DNA from: Legionellaceae bacterium
Lineage (GTDB): Bacteria > Pseudomonadota > Gammaproteobacteria > Legionellales > Legionellaceae
Direction of reading: 5' to 3'
Assembly: GCA_029213075.1 (NCBI GenBank)
Contig: JARGPO010000030.1
Coordinates: 1 to 64,000 of the forward strand
DNA: 64,000 bases
Shown here: positions 37,297 through 46,494 of the stretch, one piece after another
Layout of the letters: the number at the start of each line of letters is the position of its first letter
How positions within the stretch are numbered: position 1 is the first letter of the stretch
Translations under genes and position numbers: made by a program
Notes under the pieces: generated by a model
What the model was told of the DNA's origin: nothing
The model's input: only the letters and a program-made list of their open reading frames with translations
Database searches by the model: none

Positions 37297-38514
37297 TTAT
37301 GCCCCAACTAAACTAGGTGATTGAGCCTTATCAACCACATATTTTGAAAAGCTAAATGAACTAGTAAATGCAGGAGACACTGCATTTAAAACATGAGTTT
37401 CATTCGCTGTAGAACCCACAATAAAATCCATTGCTAATTCATGCTTTTGTTTATCAAAAAGTTGCGCTCTAATACCAACTTTTTTACTTTTAACTAAATC
37501 ACTAGCAGAAATACTATTAACCATAGCTTTTGCTGAATCAATAAAGCGCGATTTTAAAAATCTAGGTATTTCCTGGTGAGCGTAATTACGAAATCCCTGT
37601 TTATTAGTTAAGTATTGCTGGCCTAGTTGTGAGAAAACATCTATCGACTCACTAAATTTTATTCCTTTCACCCCTTTATAATGCTCTCGGCCTAAAACTG
37701 GAATCGCCGTTGGACCAATATAAATTTTACCATCTATACTTTTAGTAAAATGAACACCTAAAAAAGGCACATTCATATCTGGCACTGGATAAATCAAATG
37801 ATTAATATTTATCTTTGAAGACTTTGCAAGCTCATAATACATCCCTTTAAACGGAATCATCGTATACTTATCTTGCAAGCCACATGCATAAGCCACCTTA
37901 TCAGCATATAAGCCAGCGGTATTAAACAAATGTCCGTATGAAAATTCTTCACCATCTATAAATATTTTTTTCTGCTTAGTTAAGAAATTCGTACACAAAC
38001 TATTAAAGTAGAAATCAACTCCTTGCGCAACTAAAGAGTCTTTAAGATGTTGCAAGATTGCCTTTGGTGACACAACTGAGGTTTCTGGGGAAAAAAGTGC
38101 TGTTTTTGCGGCAATATTTGCCAAGGGCTCCATCCGTCGCAACTCATCATTATCAATTAACTCAACACTCGTACCATTGGACTGCGCTCTCTTGTAGAGT
38201 GTATTAATCATACCTTCATCTGAGGATTTGGTTGGCAAAATAATTTTACCAATGCGGTCAATTGGCAAATTGTGTTCATCACAATAAGCCATCATCGCTC
38301 TCGCACCGTTTAAACAAAATTTAGCCTTTAGGCTATCGGATTTATAATAAATACCAGCATGCATAATACCGCTGTTTCTGCCGCTGGCATGCAAACCTAT
38401 TTCTGATTCTTTTTCAATTATCGCAATTTTTGCCTTTGGATATTGCATCTTTAGCTCTCTTGCAACACTCAATCCCAAAATTCCGGCACCAATAATTATA
38501 AAATCTACATGCAT
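37297..38514 (-). CDS. lhgO: L-2-hydroxyglutarate oxidase/dehydrogenase
   Basis: An FAD-dependent DAO-fold oxidoreductase of 405 residues. The FAD site is DFIIIGAGILGLSVARELK. The family segment ESEIGLHASGRNSGIMHAG is typical of LhgO and its mitochondrial homologue L2HGDH, and IYPVPDMNVPFLGVHFTKSI supports it. It oxidises L-2-hydroxyglutarate to 2-oxoglutarate and feeds electrons to the quinone pool. It overlaps the upstream glycosyltransferase gene by 10 nt, although the two functions are unrelated. Its stop codon is 3 bp from the MITE-like element, so its transcript ends in repeat DNA. Confidence 0.9.
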   Translation of the reverse strand: MHVDFIIIGAGILGLSVARELKMQYPKAKIAIIEKESEIGLHASGRNSGIMHAGIYYKSDSLKAKFCLNGARAMMAYCDEHNLPIDRIGKIILPTKSSDEGMINTLYKRAQSNGTSVELIDNDELRRMEPLANIAAKTALFSPETSVVSPKAILQHLKDSLVAQGVDFYFNSLCTNFLTKQKKIFIDGEEFSYGHLFNTAGLYADKVAYACGLQDKYTMIPFKGMYYELAKSSKININHLIYPVPDMNVPFLGVHFTKSIDGKIYIGPTAIPVLGREHYKGVKGIKFSESIDVFSQLGQQYLTNKQGFRNYAHQEIPRFLKSRFIDSAKAMVNSISASDLVKSKKVGIRAQLFDKQKHELAMDFIVGSTANETHVLNAVSPAFTSSFSFSKYVVDKAQSPSLVGA

Positions 38515-39506
38515 ATTTCTTCCTTAGACTCAGATTTATGAGTTATAACATCCTTAACTAAATATTGCGGACGAGCTTTAGTTTCTCTAAAAATAGCTCC
38601 GACATAAAGGCCAACAAAACCTAACATCATCATTTGCACGCCACCAGATAACAAAATGGCAGACATAATTGCAGGCCAACCTGGTACATACCAGCCCATT
38701 ATCTTTTGAACTAAAATCACGCCCAGATATGATAATGACACAAAAGACATTACCATACCAAGCACTAAAATAGCCTTCAAAGGTGCATCTGAAAATGATA
38801 TTAAAGCTCTATCCAACCAATAATATAAAACTTTTTTACTTAAAACAGGCATTTTAGAATTTTCACGACCATCAAATCTCGCTTCACGGTCATAAAAAAC
38901 CTGAACTTGCTTATATCCAACCCAACTGACAAGACCACGAATATAGGGTTTATCTTCTTTCAACTCTAGCAATCTATCAACAACGTTTCTGGAGAGTAAT
39001 TTAAAATCACCGGAATCAGCTGGCAACTCTATGTCTGATATTAAATTAATTAACCGGTAACCAAATTTAGTTATGAGCATTTTAAAATAATTTTCACCTG
39101 CGCGCCTACGCCTCGTGGTATATACAACTCCAACTTCTGAGTCGGCCTGCCATTTGGCAATTAATTCAGGTATAAGCTCTGGAGGGTCTTGTAAGTCGGC
39201 GTCCATATATACAACCGCATCACCAGTTGCCTGGCTAATCCCAGCCATAACACATTCAGAAACACCAAAGTTTCTAGTCATATTTACTAACACAATGTCT
39301 TTTTGATGAACTTCAGATTTCAAAAGCCTCTCAGAACCATCGGTTGAATTATCATTTACAAAAACAAGCTCATATGAACCAATTTCACCTGCATTTATTA
39401 AACTAAAAAACATCGCGCGCATTCTAGATAATAACTCTGGCAAAACATTTTCTTCATTATAAAATGATAAAACTACTGAGATCTTTAAATCATGTTTTGC
39501 TTTCAC
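38505..39506 (-). CDS. GT2 polyprenyl-phosphate glycosyltransferase (GtrB/DPM-like)
   Basis: This 333-residue protein has an N-terminal GT-A domain (ISVVLSFYNEENVLPELLSR, FVNDNSTDGSERLL, VVYMDADLQDPPELI with the DAD motif) and two C-terminal membrane helices (APLKAILVLGMVMSFVSLSY and LSGGVQMMMLGFVGLYVGA). This is the build of GtrB/ArnC-type enzymes that load a sugar onto undecaprenyl phosphate. It sits with a VTT membrane protein and another GT2, overlapping its neighbours by 10 and 17 nt, so the set is probably one operon for surface glycan modification. Confidence 0.9.
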   Translation of the reverse strand: MKAKHDLKISVVLSFYNEENVLPELLSRMRAMFFSLINAGEIGSYELVFVNDNSTDGSERLLKSEVHQKDIVLVNMTRNFGVSECVMAGISQATGDAVVYMDADLQDPPELIPELIAKWQADSEVGVVYTTRRRRAGENYFKMLITKFGYRLINLISDIELPADSGDFKLLSRNVVDRLLELKEDKPYIRGLVSWVGYKQVQVFYDREARFDGRENSKMPVLSKKVLYYWLDRALISFSDAPLKAILVLGMVMSFVSLSYLGVILVQKIMGWYVPGWPAIMSAILLSGGVQMMMLGFVGLYVGAIFRETKARPQYLVKDVITHKSESKEEICM

Positions 39507-40065
39507 GCCTAACTCCGTTCAATAAATATAAAATAACTAACAACATAATTCCTAGCAAAACCCAAGGGGTACGACCCGCAAGTAATATCGGCATAGAATC
39601 ACCACACAACACCAAAATAAATTGCAATGGCATCATAAACAATAACAAAAAAAACGCATAAACAACAAAGCTAATATCTGTGAGGCCAAATATATAACCT
39701 AAAGTCGAACCAGGAGCTGCAGGATTAAGCTGAACTGTTGCCACAAACTTCCAACCTTGTTTCTTAGTCTGCTCTAAAAACCAATCGGTTTTTTTATATC
39801 GTTTAGATAAAAAGTTATAAACCCTCTTTCTAAAAAATATTCTCGCCAACCAAAAGGTAGTACATGAAGATAAAAATGCGGCTAAAATCGAAATTCCCAG
39901 GCCTAAACCCTTACCCCATAGCATCCCAGCAATAACTGCCATTGGCGAGCATGGAATTATACACACAGCAAAAATTATATGAAATACAACATACAAAATA
40001 GGAGCTAAGATTACGTGATGTGCTAAAAATATTTGTACCCAATCAAAAACTTCGGCTAAATTCAT
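39490..40065 (-). CDS. TVP38/TMEM64 (VTT/DedA-like) membrane protein
   Basis: A polytopic protein of about 191 residues with five or six hydrophobic segments. The VTT-domain landmarks are IPCSPMAVIAGMLWGKGLG (P-x3-G-x-LWG), SCTTFWLARIFFRKRV, and NPAAPGSTLGYIFGLTDI, the re-entrant motif. Family members act in phospholipid or undecaprenyl-phosphate handling in the inner membrane; flipping of a lipid carrier would fit the glycosyltransferases around it. The start at 40065 (AAAGG 4 nt upstream) is preferred over 40080. It overlaps the flanking genes. Confidence 0.82.
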   Translation of the reverse strand: MNLAEVFDWVQIFLAHHVILAPILYVVFHIIFAVCIIPCSPMAVIAGMLWGKGLGLGISILAAFLSSCTTFWLARIFFRKRVYNFLSKRYKKTDWFLEQTKKQGWKFVATVQLNPAAPGSTLGYIFGLTDISFVVYAFFLLLFMMPLQFILVLCGDSMPILLAGRTPWVLLGIMLLVILYLLNGVRRESKT

Positions 40066-40970
40066 AATGCCTTTCGCCATTTTAAAAATTTACAACAAAG
40101 CAATCCTCTTCCCCAATGCAAAAGAGCACTACCTAAAAATTTTACCGGTCGACCATTCCAAACAAAAGCCGAACGTATTGATACAACAAATATTCGCATA
40201 GCAAATTTATAAGGATGTTCGCTTTTAATCAACTCTTCATTAACAACTGCATAAGCATAATTAATAATCGCGCCCATCGGCACATATGAAAAATGTTTTT
40301 TAAGAGAATCATTAACTTCTTTATGAACTTTTATCGGCGCACTTAAAGTTTTATTTTCCCCATAAAGCCTAGATCCAGCTAGTGTTTCTTCTAAATAAGC
40401 AAAACGAGCCCCAGAACATGCCATTCTCATCCAAAGCTCATAATCCATGCAATAATTTAATGACTCATCCAGAAGGCCCGAACGAGCAAGTATTCTGCGT
40501 CTAAAAAAAAGTGCTGGCTGACAAATGAAACACGCCTCTTTTAATCTTTTTAAACTCCATTTCTCAGTCGGATAATCTTCAAAATCTTTATCATCTAGGT
40601 CTATATGCTTCGCCATCCCATACACAACATCAACCAGAGGATTTGCCACAAAAAAATCCACAACTTTTTTAATAGCTCCTGGATAATAGATATCATCTGA
40701 ATTTAACCAGCCAATGATATCACCATCTGTCTGCATCAAACCCTTATTAACCGCATGCGACTGGCCATTATCTTTTTCTGAAAACCAAGTGATTTTTGAT
40801 GAATAGTTTTTAAGTACATCAACGGTATCATCAGTACTACCACCATCAAAGATTACATGCTCAAACTCTATTTCGTCAGAGAGAAGTGCAACTTGGCTCG
40901 CCACACTATCAAGCGTTCGCTTAATGAATTGTCCCTGATTATATGATGGGGTAACAATACTTACTTTCAT
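40062..40970 (-). CDS. Glycosyltransferase family 2
   Basis: GT-A enzyme of 302 residues. The donor site begins [20 protein letters not shown] with IFDGGSTDDTVDVL, the metal motif region is IIGWLNSDDIYYPGAI, and NYCMDYELWMRMA is the acceptor-side motif. It resembles the GT2 at 19107-19853 over its whole length but carries a longer C-terminal part. It is probably a cytosolic surface-polysaccharide glycosyltransferase; donor and acceptor are unknown. It lies between gmhB (15 bp away) and the VTT-protein gene (4-nt overlap). Confidence 0.9.
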   Translation of the reverse strand: MKVSIVTPSYNQGQFIKRTLDSVASQVALLSDEIEFEHVIFDGGSTDDTVDVLKNYSSKITWFSEKDNGQSHAVNKGLMQTDGDIIGWLNSDDIYYPGAIKKVVDFFVANPLVDVVYGMAKHIDLDDKDFEDYPTEKWSLKRLKEACFICQPALFFRRRILARSGLLDESLNYCMDYELWMRMACSGARFAYLEETLAGSRLYGENKTLSAPIKVHKEVNDSLKKHFSYVPMGAIINYAYAVVNEELIKSEHPYKFAMRIFVVSIRSAFVWNGRPVKFLGSALLHWGRGLLCCKFLKWRKAL

Positions 40971-40985
40971 GATTATTCCTATATT

Positions 40986-41534
40986 CTATGTATTTATAAT
41001 GAAGTCTGCGCACTCAGCCAAAGAATCGAAAGCAGAAAGCGGGGAAAAATCATCAAGTTTAGTTTTATCTGTCATTGGCGAATAAACTAGCATCGGGGTT
41101 GCGCCTACGGCGATTGCCGCTTGAATATCTGTTATTTTATCACCAACAAAAATAATATCAGCAGGACTACATCCAAACCTACCTGCCAAGTCTAACAACA
41201 TCCCAGGCCGAGGCTTCCTACACTCACAACCAGCACTTGGCAAATGTGGACAAAAAGCTATTTCACTAATTTCACCACCAGCATCAGTAATTGCGGTTTG
41301 CATTTTATTATGAATTTTTGATAATGTTGACTCATCATAATAACCACGCGCTATTCCTGATTGATTGGTAGCCAAGCCAATTTTATAACCCGCGATAGTT
41401 AACCTTGCAACAGCATCCACGCTGCCAGGTAAAAATATAAACTCATCAGCAGAGCGAATGTAATTTACAGAGTCTTGATTTATAATTCCATCTCGATCCA
41501 AAATTATAACTTTTGATGGAGCGGTTAGCTGCAT
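40986..41534 (-). CDS. gmhB: D-glycero-beta-D-manno-heptose-1,7-bisphosphate 7-phosphatase
   Basis: HAD phosphatase of 182 residues. Motif I is IILDRDGIINQDSVNYIRS (catalytic Asp pair), motif II lies in GLATNQSGIARGYYDE, the zinc-binding segment is CPHLPSAGCECRKPRPGML, and motif IV is IIFVGDKITDIQAAIAVGA. The DRDGxIN and Cys/His zinc loop are specific to GmhB, which dephosphorylates heptose bisphosphate for LPS core ADP-heptose. It is the first gene of a unit with GT2, VTT and GtrB-like genes. Confidence 0.93.
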   Translation of the reverse strand: MQLTAPSKVIILDRDGIINQDSVNYIRSADEFIFLPGSVDAVARLTIAGYKIGLATNQSGIARGYYDESTLSKIHNKMQTAITDAGGEISEIAFCPHLPSAGCECRKPRPGMLLDLAGRFGCSPADIIFVGDKITDIQAAIAVGATPMLVYSPMTDKTKLDDFSPLSAFDSLAECADFIINT

Positions 41535-41667
41535 AATATTTCCTCAATATAAAAAACTGTTGTCCACAAAAAGATATTCTAGGGATTATTGTATAATATA
41601 CCTTGCCGATATGCCAAAAGCGAACTACGCTTCTATCATAGTCCCCCATTTCTAACGTGGTGAAATC

Positions 41668-42642
41668 ATGAACAAATATAAAATTTTCATATCTTTCTGG
41701 GTTATTTTATTTTTATCAAGCAACGCGCTAGCATCGCAGCAAAATTGGAATAGATGGGTTGCAGATGTAAAAAAAGAAGCGTTATCGCAAGGAATTTCAG
41801 AATCAACATTTAATGCAGCGTTTGCTAATATTCACCAGCCTAGTCGCCAAGTAAAAGGGCTTTCTCATTCCCAACCGGAACACAGACTAACATATCAAAA
41901 ATACTTGAAGTCTCGAGTAGATAATTATCGTATAGCCATTGGCCGTAAACAATATAAAAGAAATAAAGCACTTGTAGATGAAATTGGTGAACGCTACAGT
42001 GTTGACCCATGCTTTATTATGTCATTTTGGGGAATGGAAACCAGTTACGGAAGCTTTATGGGATCATTTCCTGTAATAAAATCATTGGCTACTCTTGCAT
42101 ATGAGTCAAAAAGGAAAGAATTCTTCCGCAAAGAATTGTTTCTGGCATTACATATTTTAGATGAAGGCCATGTAACCTTAAAAGACTTTAAAGGAGAATG
42201 GGCCGGTGCATCAGGACAACCACAGTTTCTACCTTCAAGCTGGGTAAAATATGCAGTAGATTATGATGGCGATGGTCATAAAGATATTTGGAAATCTAAA
42301 CCTGACGTTTTTGCATCAATTGCAAACTACATGAAAATTAATGGCTGGCACAAAAATGAACCTTGGGCCATTCATGTAAAACTTCCTAAAAATTTCGATA
42401 TGGAACTTGAAGGAAAATCGATTGTTAAACCAACAAGCGAATGGCAAAAACTTGGGGTTAGAACTGTAGATGGCAAGCCTCTACCTTATCAAAACCTCAA
42501 TGCAAGTATAGTTAAACCTCATGGTGGGCCAGTATTTTTAGCCTATCCAAATTATAAAATGATTCTTCGTTATAATAATTCTATATATTATGCTGGCGCA
42601 ATTGGCTATCTTGCTGATAAGATCTGCCGTCGTATTCCTTAA
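41668..42642 (+). CDS. mltB: Membrane-bound lytic murein transglycosylase B-type
   Basis: A signal peptide (IFISFWVILFLSSNALA, cleavage before SQQN) leads an SLT_2 catalytic domain. The catalytic glutamate is in FIMSFWGMETSYGSFMGSFP. GEWAGASGQPQFLPSSWVKY and DYDGDGHKDIW (EF-hand-like calcium site) are family hallmarks. The enzyme cleaves peptidoglycan glycan chains to 1,6-anhydro ends. No lipobox cysteine is evident, so it may be soluble in the periplasm. The length of 324 residues is normal. It is 12 bp upstream of psd. Confidence 0.92.
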   Translation: MNKYKIFISFWVILFLSSNALASQQNWNRWVADVKKEALSQGISESTFNAAFANIHQPSRQVKGLSHSQPEHRLTYQKYLKSRVDNYRIAIGRKQYKRNKALVDEIGERYSVDPCFIMSFWGMETSYGSFMGSFPVIKSLATLAYESKRKEFFRKELFLALHILDEGHVTLKDFKGEWAGASGQPQFLPSSWVKYAVDYDGDGHKDIWKSKPDVFASIANYMKINGWHKNEPWAIHVKLPKNFDMELEGKSIVKPTSEWQKLGVRTVDGKPLPYQNLNASIVKPHGGPVFLAYPNYKMILRYNNSIYYAGAIGYLADKICRRIP

Positions 42643-42654
42643 TGTGTAAGTATA

Positions 42655-43518
42655 ATGAAGTACAAAGATTATTATAAAGCTATATTACAATACATAGCGC
42701 CTAAATATGGCCTATGTCTCTACGCGGGTTTTTGTGCAAACATAAAAATCCGCGTCATAAAAAACCGTCTCATAAGAAAATTCATCCATAAATATGGCGT
42801 GAATATGCAAGAGGCAACTCGTGAAAGCATAGAAGATTACTCATGTTATAACGACTTTTTCACCCGCCACCTAAAACCTGAATGCAGACCACTATCAACA
42901 GCTGATATTGTATCTCCAGTAGATGGATATGTAAGTGAATTTGGATCTATAAAACAAGGTCAATTAATCCAGGCAAAAGGTAAATTTTATTCCGTGAAAG
43001 ATTTACTGGCAAGTGATGAGGAAATATGTTCAAAATTTGACTCAGGTTATTTTGCAACTATATATTTATCACCAAAAGACTATCACCGAATTCACATGCC
43101 AATAGAAGCAACTCTTAAAGAAATGACTTATGTTCCAGGCAAGCTCTTTTCCGTTCAACCTGCAACTGTGCGAGTAATATCTTGTTTATTTGCAAAAAAT
43201 GAGCGCTTGGTTGTTATATTTGCAACTACTACTGGTCTTATGGCAATGGTTTTAGTCGGAGCGGTGATTGTTGGTAGCATTGGCACTGCTTGGCATGGCG
43301 ATGTAGCACGTTCCCGCAAAAAGAAAAAATTCAACTATTCAAGCAGTGATACTCCTGAAACCATCCTAAAAAAAGCAGCTGAAATGGGATATTTCAAACT
43401 AGGTTCAACCGTTGTGATGTTATTTAGTAATGAAAAATCCATCAAGTGGCGTCCAGAAATAAAATCTCAAAATAGTATCCGCTTTGGTGAGGCGTTAGCT
43501 GACTATATTGAAAAATGA
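42655..43518 (+). CDS. psd: Phosphatidylserine decarboxylase
   Basis: Makes phosphatidylethanolamine from phosphatidylserine at the inner membrane. The proenzyme is cut within YFKLGSTVVMLF (the LGST site), where the serine becomes the pyruvoyl group. Other landmarks are SPVDGYVSEFGSI, the catalytic-histidine region LSPKDYHRIHMP and GAVIVGSIGTAWHGDV. The length of 287 residues is typical of the short bacterial type. It follows mltB closely and is convergent with the cystathionine beta-synthase-like gene. Confidence 0.96.
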   Translation: MKYKDYYKAILQYIAPKYGLCLYAGFCANIKIRVIKNRLIRKFIHKYGVNMQEATRESIEDYSCYNDFFTRHLKPECRPLSTADIVSPVDGYVSEFGSIKQGQLIQAKGKFYSVKDLLASDEEICSKFDSGYFATIYLSPKDYHRIHMPIEATLKEMTYVPGKLFSVQPATVRVISCLFAKNERLVVIFATTTGLMAMVLVGAVIVGSIGTAWHGDVARSRKKKKFNYSSSDTPETILKKAAEMGYFKLGSTVVMLFSNEKSIKWRPEIKSQNSIRFGEALADYIEK

Positions 43519-43539
43519 TGGATTTCTAATGATTAGCAA

Positions 43540-44487
43540 TCAGAGTAGGTCATTATCTTTCATCCATTCATCAGAGGCAAACTTAGTCATATAATTACGA
43601 ATGGAGTCTGGCAAAATCACCAAACACTTTTGGTTGGCGGATAACTCTTTTGCAGCTTTTAAAGCGCCAACCATGGCCGAGCCACTTGAGCCGCCAATTA
43701 ACAATCCCTCTTCTCGAATAAGTCGACGAGACATTAAAAACGCATCTTTGTCATTGGTTTTGATGTATCTGTCTATTAAATTATTATCTAATACCTCTGG
43801 AAAAAAATCATAACCAATTCCTTCAACTAGGTAGGGCATAACATCTCCACCACCCAAAATAGAACCAATTGGATCAACACCAATAACTTTAATTTCTGGA
43901 TTATACTCTTTTAACCTTTTTGCAATCCCGGTTATTGTCCCACCTGTGCCAACTCCTGCAACCACCATATCTAACTCCATACCAAAGTCTCTAATAATCT
44001 CTTCGGCTGTTCCTAAATAATGGGCATTTGGATTATCTTGATTGGAATATTGATCAAGAATATGAGAATCTGGAATTTCATCTCGTAATTTTTTGGCGAG
44101 TGAAATATGACTTTTTGGATCTTCCGATGCAACATCACTTGGAGTGCGGTAGATAATGGCTCCTAACCTCTCAAGCACAACTTGCTTTTCTTGACTCATT
44201 TTATCAGGCATAGTAATAATGACTTTAAATCCCATAACCGCACCAGCTAGGGCAATACCAATACCAGTATTACCGGAAGTTGGTTCAATTAAGGTATCAC
44301 CAGGTTTAATCACACCATTTTTAGCGGCATTATTAACCATTTCATAGCCAATCCTATCCTTAACTGAACCACCAGGGCTAAGATACTCACATTTCCCATA
44401 TAACTTACAAGTAAGAGAGGACCCAACCCGATTAATTTTTACCACTGGAGTGTTACCTATTCCTTCAAGAATGTTTTCATAGATCAT
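43540..44487 (-). CDS. Cystathionine beta-synthase-like PLP enzyme (no CBS domains)
   Basis: Fold-type II PLP enzyme of about 316 residues. The PLP lysine is in SPGGSVKDRIGYEMV, the substrate loop is EPTSGNTGIGIALA, and the phosphate-binding loop is VAGVGTGGTITGIAKRL. The segments YLVEGIGYDFFPEVLD and EEGLLIGGSSGSAMVGAL are characteristic of cystathionine beta-synthase catalytic cores rather than CysK/CysM. Likely reaction: serine (or O-acetylserine) plus homocysteine to cystathionine. The regulatory CBS pair is absent. The ATG at 44487 is chosen for its spacing to GGAG; the ATG at 44490 and a TTG at 44499 are alternatives. Confidence 0.85.
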   Translation of the reverse strand: MIYENILEGIGNTPVVKINRVGSSLTCKLYGKCEYLSPGGSVKDRIGYEMVNNAAKNGVIKPGDTLIEPTSGNTGIGIALAGAVMGFKVIITMPDKMSQEKQVVLERLGAIIYRTPSDVASEDPKSHISLAKKLRDEIPDSHILDQYSNQDNPNAHYLGTAEEIIRDFGMELDMVVAGVGTGGTITGIAKRLKEYNPEIKVIGVDPIGSILGGGDVMPYLVEGIGYDFFPEVLDNNLIDRYIKTNDKDAFLMSRRLIREEGLLIGGSSGSAMVGALKAAKELSANQKCLVILPDSIRNYMTKFASDEWMKDNDLL

Positions 44488-44631
44488 CATCGACTCCAAA
44501 TTATAAAAAATATAAGAAACTAAGACGTTACAATAAAAACGAACGAATAACCAGCAGGGTAGAAATCCATTAAAGGTAATTTAAAGAAACAACTACTATT
44601 TATGTTCGCACTATGTTAAAGTGCCGTTTTT

Positions 44632-45021
44632 ATGAACACTAAACATGGGTTATTTATGGAATACACTATTGAATCAACACAAAAATCTCTAGAAATAAGA
44701 GCAACATCTCGCCTAAGAAAAATGATATTTGAAAACGCAAGTCCAAAAACAATTAAAGAGCTTGGACTCTTAAGAACATCACCTGAACTTAAGAGTATAT
44801 TAAATGCTGAAAGTAATGATCACAATCAAGCTGACCTACCAATTTTTACTAAGAAAATGACTAAGAATGTGCCTACATTAGCATCACAATTATCTATGTT
44901 CAAAGATAAAATAGCAAAAACCGCAAACAAAAAAGTAAATTCGCCAACAACTACCGCAACAACATCGAGCACAGATCCTGATATCTCATCTATATCATCC
45001 TCATCACTTGAGTGCCGATAA
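44632..45021 (+). CDS. Small hypothetical protein with Ser/Thr-rich tail
   Basis: A 129-residue frame with no recognised family. The first 90 residues are basic and helical. The last 35 are almost only Ser, Thr, Asp and Ala (SSTDPDISSISSSSL). The start may be the ATG at 44632 or the in-frame ATG at 44656 (MEYTIESTQK). No signal peptide or membrane segment is seen. A strong hairpin lies 60 bp after the stop. The tail is like those of the other putative effectors here, but a chance reading frame cannot be fully excluded. Confidence 0.5.
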   Translation: MNTKHGLFMEYTIESTQKSLEIRATSRLRKMIFENASPKTIKELGLLRTSPELKSILNAESNDHNQADLPIFTKKMTKNVPTLASQLSMFKDKIAKTANKKVNSPTTTATTSSTDPDISSISSSSLECR

Positions 45022-45080
45022 TATATTAAGTTGCAGGTTAATACGTATAAATTTAAACAGTAGAAATTTTGCCTTACATT

Positions 45081-45105
45081 GGTGCTGAGCTTTTTGCCCA
45101 GCACC
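45081..45105. terminator. Hairpin after the small hypothetical gene
   Basis: GGTGCTGAGC pairs with GCCCAGCACC (one G-T wobble) around a TTTTT loop, 60 bp past the stop at 45021. No T-tract follows, so intrinsic termination is uncertain. Confidence 0.4.
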
Positions 45106-45232
45106 TAACGTGTATGAACCCAAGATCAAAGATCAATTTCATATATAAAACGAAACACAACTATTTTGGCTTGATAATTTAACACAAAAGACTTAACCTT
45201 CTACAATTATAAATAGGCAAGAAATATAGCTA

Positions 45233-46480
45233 ATGAGTCATCCCCCAAAAACAATTCTCGTTGACCTCACCCCTGTTCTCCCTGGTGGAGAAAATGGCGG
45301 TGCCAAAGTTTTTGTACTGGAGTTGCTTGCAAATCTTGCAAAAAATGCCCCTGATACAAACTTCATTTTGTTAACCCAGTCATCAGCCCATGATGAGTTG
45401 AAAATTCTCGACCGTAACAATGTTTCTAGAATTATGATTGAACAGTCAACCGGAAGGAAGTCTACGTTATCAAGAGCAATAGCTTTTGTCTTTCGAAAAA
45501 TCCCAATGATTCCTCGAAAAATAAGTATTATTGGCTATCGAGCATATGCAAAACTAAGACAACGCTCCCTAAAAAAATTGTTACAAGAAATCAAACCAGA
45601 CTTAATATTTTGTCCATTTACAGCTCCAACCTACTCTATTTCCCACATACCTTCGGTATGCGTAATCTATGACTTACAATATAAAACACATCCTGCCTTT
45701 TTTGCCCCTCATGATGTAACAAACCGCGATCACGCATTTAATGAGGCATGTCGTCGCGCCACAAAACTCGTATCCATATCCGAGTACTCTAGAAAATCAG
45801 CCTTAACTCATGGAAAACTTGAACCAGAAAAAATTCAAACCATTCATCTGCGCATGGCGAATCGCACAGCGGTTAACGAACAACCAATCGACTCTCTGCT
45901 AGATAGCCTTAATATAAAAGCACAAAAATATTTACTCTATCCTGCTAATTTTTGGTTACACAAAAATCATGAAATGCTTCTAACTGCTTTAAAAATGGCA
46001 TATCATAATGAAGATCTTCCAGAAGATATAAAGCTTGTTTGTACGGGCGCACCAGGAATACGACAGCAGTGGCTAATAGATGCTACCACCAAAATGGGGC
46101 TAAAATCTGCGGTTATCTATACTGGCTATTTAAAAAATATAGACTTAGCAACCATTCTTAAAAATAGTGCTGGAGTAATCTTTCCATCTCTATATGAAGG
46201 TTTTGGCTTGCCTATATTAGAGGCAATGGCCGCAAATGTACCTGTTGCATGTAGCAACACCACATCCCTACCAGAAGTAGCTGGCGATGGGGCCTTGTAC
46301 TTCGACCCGCGCATTCCAGGTCAAATTGCCAAAGCAATGAAAGAATTAGTAATAAATACAAAGCAACGTAAACATTTAATTGAAATTGGTCAGGAACGGG
46401 TCCAAGAATTTTGCGACTCAAATAGAATGGCAAAAGAATACTGGGACTTGTTTTTAAAATGTACTTCCAAACAAAAATAA
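45233..46480 (+). CDS. Glycosyltransferase family 4
   Basis: GT-B fold enzyme of 415 residues. The N-terminal Rossmann domain starts ILVDLTPVLPGGENGGAKVF. The donor-binding C-terminal domain carries YLLYPANFWLHKNHEMLLTA and the E-x7-E motif in YEGFGLPILEAMAANVPVAC, followed by SLPEVAGDGALYFDP. Members commonly transfer mannose from GDP-mannose. The gene lies 14 bp upstream of manC, which makes GDP-mannose, supporting a mannosyltransferase role in surface polysaccharide synthesis. No membrane segment is seen. Confidence 0.9.
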   Translation: MSHPPKTILVDLTPVLPGGENGGAKVFVLELLANLAKNAPDTNFILLTQSSAHDELKILDRNNVSRIMIEQSTGRKSTLSRAIAFVFRKIPMIPRKISIIGYRAYAKLRQRSLKKLLQEIKPDLIFCPFTAPTYSISHIPSVCVIYDLQYKTHPAFFAPHDVTNRDHAFNEACRRATKLVSISEYSRKSALTHGKLEPEKIQTIHLRMANRTAVNEQPIDSLLDSLNIKAQKYLLYPANFWLHKNHEMLLTALKMAYHNEDLPEDIKLVCTGAPGIRQQWLIDATTKMGLKSAVIYTGYLKNIDLATILKNSAGVIFPSLYEGFGLPILEAMAANVPVACSNTTSLPEVAGDGALYFDPRIPGQIAKAMKELVINTKQRKHLIEIGQERVQEFCDSNRMAKEYWDLFLKCTSKQK

Positions 46481-46494
46481 ATTAAGGCAAACAT